Shown here: piece by piece, positions 12,706 through 25,282 of the stretch | How positions within the stretch are numbered: position 1 is the stretch's first letter | How the letters are laid out: each line of letters begins with the position of its first letter | Assembly: GCF_001039355.2 (NCBI RefSeq) | Contig: NW_019774925.1 | Location: forward strand, 428,774-481,434 | Direction of reading: 5' to 3' | DNA: 52,661 nucleotides | Source of the DNA: Lingula anatina | Taxonomy: Eukaryota; Brachiopoda; Lingulata; Lingulida; Lingulidae | Position numbers and translations under genes: made by a program | The notes under the pieces: generated by a model | What the model was told of the DNA's origin: nothing | Seen by the model: the letters and a program-made list of their open reading frames with translations, nothing else | Databases searched by the model: none

Positions 12706-15475
12706 CCAACCCAGAGTATTGTCATAATGTTTGTGCCATTGAATTAATACAAGATAAAAATTATGTCTGGTCAGAGTTGCTGCTTTTTTGTATGGAATGT
12801 ATGTTGAATGACAGTGGGTGAATATACTGAGAAGATGCCACAAAAAGTGATTTGTATTGGCAATAGGATACTGGCAGCAAGCAGCAAATATGCTGTTTCA
12901 AATTCAAGTCATGTATCTGAAATTTCATTTCGTTTTGTACCAAAAACAAAAATGAGGCTGCCGGATTTGCTGTGATGAAGCATTGACTGTGCTTTGTGCT
13001 TTAAAAATTATTAGAATTATGTCAACTTAAAGATTACTTAAGTAGGGATGTGTTCATAAGATTTTCCAGCATCATTGCCGATTTCCTCATACCTGTCAAC
13101 CATGGCCTTCACTCTCTCTTAGAGAAGTCGACTATTTTAAACTTGGCTGGAAGCAAGTGAAGAGTTGCATGTGATTTTGAGGAGGGTTAGTATTCCTCAA
13201 AAAGAATCAACATTCCTTTAGATATTGGCACTGGATATTTAAATAAAGACACTGAACTCAATAAAAAATTTCATGAATGGTCACATCAAAGATTTTAAGG
13301 CAAATTGCCTAGAATTATTAACTGTTCCCACTAAAATCCATACCTCTTTATCTATCTCCAAGTCTAGCATGCAGGTGAATGAAACAAAACTTGATTTTTT
13401 ACACCATTAGAGAACCATTTGGATTTCTAAGTTTAAGGAAGATGTGTATATTCTATTCTGCTCCTGTACAATGTTGCTGTTGTAAGGATGATGATGTAAT
13501 ATTTTGATGGTGAGACATGGTTTAAAGTCTGTTTACATTCTCACTGGTGGTGTATGGTGTTTCAAATTTAAACAGTTGTCCTTTTTATAGCATTTGATAG
13601 ATATATTCCTTTAATGGAGGCTTATACATGTATTTATGTTTAAGTTTTTGTTGAAACTGGAGCCTGTTTCATTAAATCGTGAATATTGACCTTATCAAAG
13701 ACTGCTAAGATTATTTGGTAAACTTTACAGAGAAAATTAAAAGGCTACAAATTTTTTTAAACTAAGGTGAGATAAAGTGTCTTTATATTGACATTTATTT
13801 CATTGACAGTGCATGGTGACAAAAGCCTACCTAAATTTGTCATTGTTTAGGTCAATTATTTGTAAAACAGTCTGAGACCCATGTTGGAAAGTTAACTCTA
13901 CAATTTTTGCAAACTTTTTGTGAAACAATCTTCCAAAAATAGTTAAGAATATTTGTATTTTGAAGGCAAAAGGAGGAAATGCCCAGCAGATACTACCTAA
14001 TCGATTTGTGAATTAATTTTCTCAGGAAATTAGTATCTTAAGAAAAACAGAAAATTACCTTAAACTTTCAATTTTGCTGAAAAATAGGATGAGCATCCAT
14101 TAATCTTTATCACAAAATAGATTTTGAGGAAGGCATCATGACTAAAGTAATATTTTTTAACAAACAGGTTTCTGTTAAATGTGGTATTTTTTGTGTTATG
14201 ACATTATTTATTTTACAATCCACCTGTACAAAAACATGTTTGTGAAATGAAAATTATAGCTTATTGTGCACCATTAATGCTTTAATGAATGCTGTAAAAA
14301 ATTTTTGCCTATTTTATGGAGTATTACTGGAATTGCCATTTGAAATACTACTTTGCATATACTTGGTAGAAGCAGACTAATTTATAAATTAATTAGTCTT
14401 GAAGGAAACCACAAAAATTACAGCTTTGTTTTCATGGCAATTTTTATTTCCATCCACTCTCATCCAGCAAGTTAATATTTGATAAGTCGGAGTTGGTGCT
14501 TCAAACATTTTTATTTTCTCAACTTAACACAAGATTTATAACCAGTATTTAATTACTGTGGGCATTTAATTATACTTAAAATTTGCTCACACACTTTTTT
14601 CTGGTGTACGTTGTGTAGACAACAAATGTTAAGATTAAGACATATTTTGTCAGTGAAATTTTACCTATAGAAGCAACTTGTTAGTGTTGAAACCATTTCT
14701 GTGCATTTTTCAAGGTTACTTGTCTGAAGTCTGCAATATTAGGACCCGGACATTATGGAATTGATGTAATTTCTAGTACACATAAGTGTGTTACAAGTTC
14801 CCCACTAACTTGTACAAACTTTAAATATGCCAGTTGCTCTTAACATGGATATCTGTAGTTGTTGGGGTCGCACCGGATGTCAGTACGATTCTTAGAGAAG
14901 TTGGTCGGTTATATTTTTAAAAAGTTGTTGAAAGTAAAATATTTTGTGATCAAGATATTTATGCTAGATTTTTGGCGTGCTCTCAAGCAATTTTGTTATT
15001 TTATAGATTTATGCAACAAATGAAGTTAATTTAAAAATTGTAAAGAACAATGGCACTGAAAATGTCATCAAGACTAGAACTGTGGCTTTACCGAGACGGT
15101 GATCAAAGCACTCAAACAATTCAATTTTTCCATTTATTAAGGCATTTTGCTGGACCTATATACCAGTATATGATGGTACAATCCACCTGTACAAAAATAT
15201 GTTTGTGAAATGATGAAAAATGAAGGCAAAACCAAAGATTTGTAACTGAGCAAGTAAGAAAATGTAAAAGCTTGTGACATACAGAAAATCATACATGGTA
15301 ACAGCCCAACATTATTATCAGATCCAATCCATGGATTAGTGTTGCTGATGAGGCCAGATTTACAAATGTAAAAATCACATATATTCAGTAATGTACTTAT
15401 GATGTTAATGAATTGTCAGATTGCTACGTATGTGTACAACAAAGTTGTGTTTTTAATAAATGTTAAATAAAAATG
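12706..15475 (+). other. ERO1 3' UTR and downstream DNA
   Basis: No coding exon is seen. Possible poly(A) signals AATAAA lie at 13242-13247, 15455-15460 and 15466-15471; the later two would imply a 3' UTR of about 2.8 kb. A MITE-like element lies at 13659-13880. Confidence 0.5.
13659..13880. mobile_element. degenerate MITE-like element
   Basis: It starts GGAGCCTGTTTCATTAAA and ends TTGTAAAACAGTCTGAGACC, imperfect inverted ends of the same GGGCCTGTTTCA type as at 7143. It is about 220 bp long and non-coding. Confidence 0.35.
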
Positions 15476-15587
15476 ATCTCTTGTGATTTCTTCAAAGAAT
15501 GTTCCAGAAGAGAGTTGATGATTAATGTAGATGAAAGCAAAATGACTATGGCATATAAATATAATAAAAATTGAATATATTATATTT

Positions 15588-15622
15588 AATAATAATAATA
15601 ATATTAATAATAATAATAATAA
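15588..15622. repeat. (AAT)n microsatellite
   Basis: Trinucleotide run in the intergenic DNA between ERO1 and the F-box gene. Confidence 0.85.
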
Positions 15623-15897
15623 TTCCTGGAAAATAGAAATATATATATATATGTATATATTTTTAATACTGTAATTTACTACAAAGTAGGACCATTTTCT
15701 GCATACCAGTCTCTATACAAATATGCCCAAACTCATGAATTAAGTTGTCAGTGTCATTACCACATTTAATCAACTTTACAAAGCTGTCTAACCTCAACTG
15801 GCAAACTTAATGTGTAGTTTACCAGAATGACTCTCCATCATTCAAATTGCTGATTTCTATATGTAATAAATGAGACAGGTTGGGACTAAAACTATGT

Positions 15898-15931
15898 GTA
15901 CCACCAGCACCCTGCACCCTGCTGGTGGTAC
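15898..15931. repeat. perfect 12-bp inverted repeat
   Basis: GTACCACCAGCA, a 10-nt loop, then TGCTGGTGGTAC. The same 12-mer forms the termini of the element at 35746-36049, so this may be a minimal fold-back relative or the remnant of a nearly complete excision. Confidence 0.7.
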
Positions 15932-16570
15932 AGCTATCATGGATGAGACTGCCATTTAGCGAAAAAGTCATAGGGTCCAAACCTGCTCCCGCATTGATCA
16001 ACAAAAAGACGGGCAGAAGCGGCCATCGTGGCACTTGTTTGGCATTCAAAAATCACAGTCAAAATTCACATTTCACATACATTGTGCATCCAGGTCCTAC
16101 ATGTATTCAGTCGAAATCCATACTCTACAGGAGATTTTCCTTGACAACATGGGGTTGGAATTCTTTGAAATTTCTACAAACATCCAAGTTTCTCCTTGGT
16201 TACATCGGGTTGAAAGGCAATTTGACATAATTCCTACAAACGCTGGGTTAACAGAATCCAATTGAAGTCCACATCCTAATAATCACCATAATCCTGTCAG
16301 AATGCCCCCGATCCAGCTAGGTGCAACATCACTATACAGGAATACAGGACTTGGGCACATCATGTGTGTGGGGTCGTGGACATTGAAACACAGCTGTGTC
16401 CACTCTTTTCCTGGACATAGGGCATCACTGACCCAATGCTGGAAGCCAAGGTGGCTAAGAACACAGGTCAGCTGGCTTTTAGTTTTCTTCTGTTGTATTA
16501 TGCTGTCCTGAATTAGAAAGTGTTGAGGTTTGTTACCATGGTTGGCTCATAAATGTAAAGGGCATCTATC

Positions 16571-16576
16571 TTTAAT
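16571..16576 (-). terminator. possible poly(A) signal of F-box gene
   Basis: TTTAAT on the + strand is ATTAAA on the - strand, about 75 nt past the stop codon. It is a common variant signal; the assignment is by position only. Confidence 0.35.
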
Positions 16577-16648
16577 TATAAGGAGGTGAAAAGGTAAGGG
16601 AATGCTCACTCTTCACAGTTTTCCTGTTAAGATTAAGCTATCCAGACA

Positions 16649-18978
16649 TCATAATGTTGTTTCACAGTTTAGTCCACATAATTCTGTTAAATATACTTCT
16701 GGCAGGGACACCCATATGTTATCCATGAAGGAAATGTCCTGAATATAATAATCTGATAATATAACAAACTGAAAGTGATGCTTACCTTCAGATCTTCATT
16801 CAGCATAAAGATTCTGCTAATGTCCTCACTGGTTGGCTGCTGGTCTTCTTGCCAAGGGAACAAGAACACATCCATTAGACAAAAGCCCTCACTCTTCCAC
16901 CCGAACCCCATCTGTCCATCTGAAATAAATATCATTATTTTTCTTTTACATATTCAATACACATAGACCTAGGAATATATTTTAAATTGTGTATTTACTC
17001 TACACTTTTCAGGTCTGTAGCCAGCAAATTCAAATTCACAAATGGGTTTGTAATTCCTTCTTGTGAAAAAGTGGACCAGTGCCATAGTGGCAAAAGTCTC
17101 AATTCATAACAGACCTTTTCTCAACCAACAGAGCAAATTGTATGCAACCCTGAACCCTCCTTCCTACAGGCCTGACTTTTGTTAGATAAAGAAAATTTGA
17201 AAAATTATATTAAAAACCTTTCCAGGAAACTTGTATCCTTTAAATCACATCTTAGAAGTTAAATGATACTATATAATTAAAATCTATTTTCAGAAACATT
17301 TCCCTTAATTTGTACCACAAATATTGTCAAATTATGAAATGTTAAGCTTACATTAAGAAGTTAAATATTTCTGTATCTAGCAAATTTTGCTTGTGGACAC
17401 AGCACTTACCATAGACTAAACCATTACTGTCTATTGTAGATTTGATGGTCTTAAAAGTCTCCAACAGAGTGATCAAAGTTTTTGAAGAGGGAACCTTGTC
17501 CATTTGGATGCTTATGGGAAAGAGAACACCTGAAATAAAAAAAACTTTTCATAAGTCTTAAATACAGCCTTAAAGAATGGCGTAATGGAAATTTCCCAAG
17601 TATTGAACTTGAAATAACTTATTGCATAACAGTAACCTTCTACTTACATTCATTCTTTTACAACATTGCCATCTCGGTCAATAGCCTGTTATAGTTATGA
17701 CCTTGACCTTATGCTTTATATCAAAACTATTCAGAATAATACAAACCATTGTCAAGTCTTTTGGGTAGGTGATGAAAGACTTCTGCCGGCTGCACAGTAA
17801 GTGCATCAAAGCCACCTCTATACATTGGCTGAAGGCCATCTTGCCAGTCAGTTAGAGGACCTTCAAATATATACACAGCCCTCTACATACATGTACATTA
17901 TACACAGCAGCACGGTGAAAATGAAATGGGTTGTCAGTACTCATTCAATCTATTGTTTTCCTCTAGCCCCAGTAGTACAAAATTCATTTAAGTAAAGACA
18001 TCTATGAAAAATACAATTTACATGTATATGTGGACTGACATTTTAGACCAGTTAAGGCCTCTTTCATTTGTGCCTGACACAAATGAGATTTTATCTTTAT
18101 TTTAACTCACTGACTAGGTAATCAAAACTGGTAATTAAGGTGACTGATAAGAGCATAGGAGAGCATAAAACCAAGATTTCATGGTTATCAGTTATACATT
18201 TACAAGTGCACAGGTTTGCATAGACCTTAAATATTGGCACATCAGTAAGGTGGAAATGAAATTGTACATGTATATGAGCTCAATTTTTTTTAAACTTTGA
18301 GATATTTTTTCACATAAAAACCTTGACACAGTTATTAGTACTAGCACTGCATATACTGAAGGTCTTTCTGGAATTTGAAATTTTAAACAAAGTGCCAATT
18401 GATGACTTCCAAATACAATCCAATTCAGCACCAGCATTAGCAATATAAAAAATAAATAAATAAAAATATATATCATAAAATACACTAAGATAAATAAATG
18501 AATGTATAAGTATCTTTACCTTCTACCCCGAGTTGTGTTTTCAGTGAATAATTCTTCTGCAGATAACATCGCCAGAAGTATGACCCTTCAACCATCTCCT
18601 ACAATATGAGAAAAAATATTATTTAATTCAACTCAGGTTGTTAAAAGAGCACAAGAAATACCTGAAACTGATTAACTAAATAACACAAATAGGAATTTTT
18701 AAAAATACATTAGATAATTTTTTAAGATTTTTTTTATAGAAATATTTTCACTCAGTAAATTAAGACCAAATGTAAGTGAACCTTACCCTCCACCTCTGAC
18801 AAACTTGGGTACATTTTTTCAGCTCCAAAAAGGGAATATTCAATAGTATGTTCAAAAGAACTTCATTTGACACTTGATCTGTAGTGAAGGTGCTTCTTGT
18901 TTCTGTATGAGTTACAGACACTGTTGATGGTGTCAGGACAGTGCCATCGGACATCGCACATTTCGACAGTATGACCAT
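16649..18978 (-). CDS. small F-box protein
   Basis: Five coding exons on the - strand: 18978-18787, 18598-18520, 17529-17410, 16919-16786 and 16738-16649. They join in frame to 204 residues and all have GT-AG boundaries. Residues about 35-90 form an F-box: SNEVLLNILLNIPFLELKKC, then VCQRWREMVEG and FWRCYLQKNY. F-box proteins bring substrates to SKP1-CUL1 ubiquitin ligases. The C-terminal 110 residues contain DGQMGFGWKSEGF and VFLFPW and match no substrate-binding domain I know; no WD, LRR or FBA pattern is visible. The start was taken at the first ATG after the acceptor at 18990; a second ATG lies eight codons on, at MSDG. An untranslated first exon probably ends at 21811. The gene is convergent with ERO1 and divergent from CISD2. 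Confidence 0.85.
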
Positions 18979-21810
18979 GATGATTAAATCTGAAATATGG
19001 AGAGATAGATTAGTCATCTGTTATAAAACAGATCTCATGATCCCTCATAGTACAGTTCTAGCTACACAAATACAGCCAAGAATGGGGAAGGACGATCATA
19101 CAAAATGTTTCATGTCTGACCAGAAGTTGAAAATAAGTATTTTTCTTTCCTTTATTTGATTAAATTTGTGTTCATAGTTGATAAAAATAGATATGAGATT
19201 CAAGAAGTATATATTCATGTAAACATCCAGAAAATGCTTCTCACTGAATTTCGTGCAGCAAAACCTATTCTATTCAAAGTATATGAGTTTTCATTTGGCT
19301 TAGGCATTCTTCTAAAAAATAAGACAACATCCAGTATCTGAATTTTCACTTCTTAAATGTTGATAAAGAAATTACAAATCCAGTCTTTTAAAGCCAAAAT
19401 TCTATATGGGACAAATTGCTCAGATAAAAAATAATTAGTGACTGTGAATTATAAATAAAAAAGCATCACTTTCCAACCCCACCCTAATGAGTAACTTAAA
19501 CATAATCATCGCTATTGTAAGGAAAAATTCAATTAAAGTATAACCTAGCTTAACTACCCATCTGCTTCGGGAGTTAAAATCAAAGTTTTTTTTCATATTT
19601 GATCTTTCTTAAGAATCCGTTATGACGGAAGCAGTATTCCAAATGTAATGTATGTACTTAAAATGCACCCCAGTATATTTTTACCTGCCCGTCAACCCCA
19701 ACATACTGCACAGATCTTGGCACAAGCAACACTGTAGATACTGAAATAAACCAGGGACATAGATGCTGCTTAAGACATTCTGTGCAAAATTTGCATACTT
19801 TGTAGCATGGCAGACATGCAGTATATGGACTCTTTTCTCTCTTCATCAAATGAGCAGTAAAATTATTCCAAGCTACAATTAATGCAAACTCTTTGCAAAT
19901 GGATTTTTAAGATTTTTACCTGATCTTATATGGTGTGAACTAAACTAACGCCACTGTCAATAAGATCCAGACTTCATATCTGCCAGTGCTTGTTATGCTT
20001 ATTTTGCAATTAATGATAAAATACATTCCAGTAACACAAGTGATTTGCCAATATCTATAGCCAGTCTATACATGTAAGAGGAAAGTTAGGGTCACACCAG
20101 ATTAAATCCAGTTGATCAGTTACTAAATATATCTGGGCTCATAATTCTTTTGTTTCTACCTATGCTGAACCTTTTTTTTTTTTTCTAATGCCAGAACTAT
20201 GTATCTTTGGCATCTTTATATTGTGACAAGATTAAAAGCTATAATGCATGAAACAATACATTTTTTCTCTGTGTGTTTGTGTGTGTCACTGTATGTGTGT
20301 GAAATTCCTCAAAAAGATCTTCTTACAAAATTATCATTAAGTAATAATAGATCTTACTCTAGCATGTACACGCATGTATCCACAACCTTACAATAAATGA
20401 AAAATTATAACTCCTGCCACTGATATATCAGGTCGACACGCTTGTTGAACTGGTAGGAAAATTCCAAAAATCCTACTTTAATTACTGTATACAGCTTCTA
20501 TCAGTGGAAACCATGAAGTCTTGGTGTAACTGACCCAATTTTATAAGGAAAGATTTAGTATGATACAGAACAAACTGATGATAAATGGATGATAACATAC
20601 TGCATCTTTTAACACCCAAGATAACAGTCAAAACAATTATGATGTATTTCTTAAACCTATAGGTATATTCCATATAGGAAAAACACATCCATTCAGCCAA
20701 TGTCAAACAGGCCAAAAATACACATCTGTCTTCATTCTTTTCAAATTACTGATCAAATAGCCACAAGACATAATATGTTCTAACAGGTACTGCTTTCAAA
20801 ATGGGTACACGTTTGCATGATGAACAAGATAAAAGGAGTTTGTTCAGTAGTTATACATCATTTATTTAAATAAAATAATTCAACCTAGAAATAAAGAGTA
20901 ATGCAGAAGAAAGATGAGAGGATGGAGTAAGAATGATTTCATGTTACACTTGCCAAATACATGGTCATGCAAAAAGCCAGTTCCAAACTGAAGATCTATT
21001 GAAGATCTATAAAATTTATACTTTTTAAGTCCTCACCAACTCTTAATTTTTCATTTCGAAATTCAAATGATCATTTTGGTGTCCCTTTTGAATGGGTTAA
21101 ATCAAAGTTTTACCATCATTTTGTTCACATTTATCAGTAGAATACATCCCAGTACCTATTTTAGCAACATACATTTTGGCAGAACTCACATAAAAGTATA
21201 GAACGAAAATTCATGTGTGCTAACCAGTAACCAGTACATATCAGAAACGTCAATAGGAGTGCTAAAGCATGGATTTTCGTGCTAATATAAGTACTGTATA
21301 GTATGTAACTGTTCATGATAGATATAATACTACCACTACTACTGGGCAAATGTATCAAAGTAACGCTAGGAACAAGCACTGGGGATGACAAACAATTAGG
21401 ATTTCCCTTCCGTATTTACATGACAGCTTTAGTTATTTTCTCATTAGATCTAATACTTCTAACATAAAAATGTAGATCTAACAATATATGTTCATCCCCT
21501 CCCCTCCCCCCTACGCATGCTGATCAAAAATCGCCGATTTATATGAAGTATACACCGTGCGCCTTTTTCAAATGCAAATTCCTACACGATTTCAACAGAT
21601 GGAATATATTGTGCCTTCATTACAGAATGTCATCGTTTTGCTTAACGACAAAACGACTTATTTGAGGAAAAATATTATCTAGCAAAAGTCAAACTTTGCG
21701 TTCGGGGTACATATGAACAAAGCACCGCTGTCCTTCATATTATCCTTTATATGGACATACAGTATAAAATACATGCTTACCTTACATTAACACCTGCTGT
21801 CAATGCTTAC

Positions 21811-21885
21811 CTTGCTATCGTGCAGTAGTTCTTTATCGCTGGAAATTCTCCGGCTTGTCTGGTATTTTTCCATCATCCAATTTAC
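21811..21885 (-). other. probable 5' non-coding exon of F-box gene
   Basis: On the - strand the sequence ends ATAGCAAG|GTAAGC, a good donor, with a second donor 30 nt later (ends at 21781). It lies at the edge of the CISD2 promoter, so it is the likely first exon. The 5' end is not defined. Confidence 0.45.
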
Positions 21886-22130
21886 TGACCTCTAACCTCT
21901 TGTATAGGTTTGTGCTAAAACGCGGAGTGTAAAGAGCGGTTTCCGATACTTTCAAACATGCATTATGTGCATAATATTAAATAAATATAGGTAAGGTATT
22001 TTGAAAATGATATATTCAAACTATCTTACATTGTTAATTTTTCACATATTTGTTATATTATATAAAATCTTTTAAATATCAGGCACTTCCTTGCACCTCC
22101 TACCTGTAACCTCGGTTTAAAAATAGCGTG
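21886..22130. promoter_or_regulatory. shared promoter region, F-box gene and CISD2
   Basis: About 245 bp separate the putative F-box first exon (- strand) from the CISD2 start codon (+ strand). A head-to-head arrangement this tight usually means a bidirectional promoter. No TATA box in a convincing position and no specific factor site was recognised. Confidence 0.5.
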
Positions 22131-23737
22131 ATGGAGGCGGTATCAGGCCTTGTTCGAGTTTCTCTTCCCAATTACTTGAAAAATCTTCCATTTCCCGACT
22201 CGTTTGAAGGACTTGCCGATATGTCAGGTGAAAATGTTGCCCGTTGAAATTTAGATATGATATAAAAAAGCTTATCATGTTAGTTTTATGGCAGTCTTAG
22301 CAGAGGCCAAAAGACCGTTTTTGAAAATGATATGGAAGATAGGAAGCTTTGTGAAACTGCTTTGTCAGCATGCGTATTTCGAAAGTAAATGGTTTAACGC
22401 TAACGCTTTTATACCATCCACAGATACAGTTTTGATCACTTATAAGTATTATCGAGAGATTCCCCTGATTGTTATCACGATGGGGATTATACTGTACTTA
22501 GCTATATGTAGATGTATCTATAACAGCATCTCATTGTCAATAAGTAATGGCTAGGAAAAAATACAGGTAAAATGAAGTGTGACACATATTTGTAGGTGAA
22601 TGCTCCCTTTGTGAATCTATACAGGATTTCCTTATGCCCTCTGTGTCTTGTACTTGTAATGTAAATAAAGATATGGTTGGCTCAAAATAAAGATATTGGG
22701 AAAATATTGGGTACCAGAATTAATAGAAGAATGATATGTTTTAATGCTGGCATGACCTCGTGTCTATTAGCTCTACTGATTACATGCATATTTATCTGTC
22801 TGCAAGTAGCTTTTTAATCAACAGGATAAGAGGGTTCCTTTTTGCAATAAGTATGCATGCCCAGTTGTGTTTGTAATTGCACATGCATAAAGTTTTATTA
22901 TTTTTTAAAATTATTATTTTTAGAATTTATCTTTATTAATGTAGGCGGTGACTGGTTGAGACTTTTGCCATTTGTTGGAACAGTGTCATTGATGGTATAT
23001 TTCACTGTGCAAGCATTTCTGCCATCGAAGAAAAAGATTCCAATCAACCCAGATATTCAAAAAGAATGTGAGAAAGTGGCAACAGCTGTAGACATTGAAG
23101 ATCTTGCAGAGAAAAGTGTATTTTGTAGATGCTGGAGATCAAAGAAGGTTTGCTACTGTTTTGTACCACTGTGGCTACTACTATACTGTCTTTTAGAATT
23201 TTTGCCTTATGACCAGGTCAATTTGCTGGAAAATAACCAATAAAAATATTAATTTTGTTATCTTTACTTTATCATTGTATTCTTTTAAAAAGTTATTTGA
23301 CTAGAACAAATAAAAAATTATAGAGTAACTGCTCCCTTTTTATGACAAATTGAACCATATCTAAGTGCAAACTTTTGAATTGAAGTTAAGATATTCAGGA
23401 GTAAGGTATCAAAGATGCCAATAGTTATTTTTAAATAACATTAAAACCCCTGAATGAGAGGGGAAAAACAGTTTTGAAAGTTCTTTCTGATCAAGCAGGA
23501 TTGTTCTGGCTTTTTTCTCTTTTGTCAACATTTGTGTTGGTAGTAAACTCTTGATGCAAGTGCCTTGTGATATTTAGCTGTTTGAAATCAAAGGTACAAT
23601 ATGTGAGGTCTACTTTTATTTAATTTTAATGATTTAAATCTTTATTTCAGTTCCCATACTGTGATGGTACTCATAATGCACACAACAAGGAAACTGGTGA
23701 CAATGTAGGGCCACTCGTCATCAAAAGAAAAAGCTAA
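22131..23737 (+). CDS. CISD2: CDGSH iron-sulfur domain protein 2
   Basis: Exons 22131-22227, 22945-23147 and 23651-23737 join to 128 residues; human CISD2 has 135. The product is a tail-out ER/mitochondrial outer-membrane protein that binds a redox-active 2Fe-2S cluster and is tied to calcium and autophagy control. The N-terminal region [19 protein letters not shown] matches the CISD2 rather than the CISD1 type. A membrane segment follows at about residues 36-57 ([18 protein letters not shown]). The cluster ligands are all present: [16 protein letters not shown] gives three Cys and one His. [10 protein letters not shown] follows near the C-terminus. The last intron falls between KK and FPYCDG, inside the cluster-binding motif. 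Introns are phase 1 and phase 0. Confidence 0.96.
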
Positions 23738-25282
23738 GTTAGGAATGAAGATAGAAGGGACATTATGGGTGTATAAAACAAAGCAGCAATTTCTACAAAC
23801 TATTATCAGTGAAAATAGGAAAAAGCATTTGTCTGGTAAAGTGCTTCCATCGAAAAAAAAAAACATTTTGTCATTTGATTAGTGGTATTTTAAATGAAAA
23901 CATTTTCATAGTAAATTTTTCTTCCAATTTCTATCATAGATGTCAAAGAAATGTGCAGGAAAGTAGTAAGAGTTAGAACTAGCCAGGATATCTTTAAAAG
24001 TATAATGTGGTATTAAAGCTGTTTTGTGGTTATGTCAGAAATAAGCATTTATGAGTGGCTTGATAAGGTTGTGACAACAAATTGAGGAAAGGGATCAACG
24101 CAGATTTGAATGGTCAGAAGTAGACAAAATGTAGGCATCTCTATTCTATAGTTAAAGTTGCACGAGAAATTGGGTTAATTTTTTAATCATACTGGTAAAG
24201 TTGAACCAATGTCTGCGTAAAAATATTTAATTTCGACGAAATTAATGTGTTACAGGTACTAAGTTATCACAATTCTTTGTGTTTATTCATTTTCCTGCCA
24301 ATATTGTCTGCAAGCTTCCATGGATAAACATTTTTCAGATGAAGAACTTGAGCTAGAAAATTAAGGGGATTAAATGAAATTCTACAATTACTAGGGTATG
24401 TAGTAATTCTCTTAGAAGATTGTTGCATTATTATTATTTTATTTATTAATTAATTCTTTTTTTTTGTGATCAAATCACTTTTGCAGTATGACATGATCAA
24501 ATTAGTACTGTAGTATGACTCACGACTGATTGCTTTAGTATTGATTTGCACACTTTATTTTTCGTGTTGGTTAAATCATGCTTGTATGGAGTTGAGTTTG
24601 CCATGTAACCATACTCACTGTGCAACTTACTTTTGTTGAATAAAAAGTTTCTGAAACTTCAATGGGTGTACGAATGTTTAACTTTATGTATCTTTCTTAT
24701 TGTGTTTGTTTAAAGTGGGTTTCTAACATAAGGGTGACAATTGGGTATCATTTGACAGTACAACAACTGTAAACCATTGTTAGAAAGTGAATTTTATAAA
24801 AAGACAAGTTTTCAATTTTGGAATATCGTCTGTTCTATCCATTGGCCACACGAGATCTCACAGGCTTATTATTACTTTTTTTTTAATCCATCATATTGAG
24901 GAGTTAAATAACCAATTTAAGAATTTTAGAAGAGGCTGAGAAATTATATTTGATTACAATATTTCATAAAGAAAGTCAGTGACTGCTTTAGTACCGCCAA
25001 TTATAACCTGGAAAGAAAACTGGTCAATGAAATTAATAATGGTACCTGAGAAGGGATTATACAATATTTTCATTATTCTCTCCCAAGATGGTGATTGGAA
25101 TTATTTTCTTATGAGTTCTTTAACAAACTGTCTAGTCAAAGATAACCTTGAAGCCAATTAGATAAGAGCAAAGTAGGACACTGGTCTCGGTGTCAACAAA
25201 TCTTTGGACAGGTGTAAAGTTCACATCTTTAGTGGACATCACACAGATTTTTAAACAAGTCTGATAGTCATTCCATTACAGT
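23738..25282. other. CISD2 3' UTR and intergenic DNA
   Basis: AATAAA at 24639-24644 is a likely CISD2 poly(A) signal, giving a 3' UTR of about 900 nt. No other gene is seen up to the first Kazal-mucin gene. Confidence 0.5.

Noticed and set aside
15880-16265. Two overlapping + strand frames of 116 and 76 codons
   Set aside because: No domain, no splice context and two overlapping frames; it lies in intergenic DNA with a hairpin. Nothing supports coding.
19156-21391. Several short frames on both strands in the F-box gene's first intron
   Set aside because: None has recognisable motifs, and all are of chance length for AT-rich DNA.
22288-22554. 88-codon frame in CISD2 intron 1
   Set aside because: Lies wholly inside the intron, with no similarity to known proteins and no supporting splice sites.
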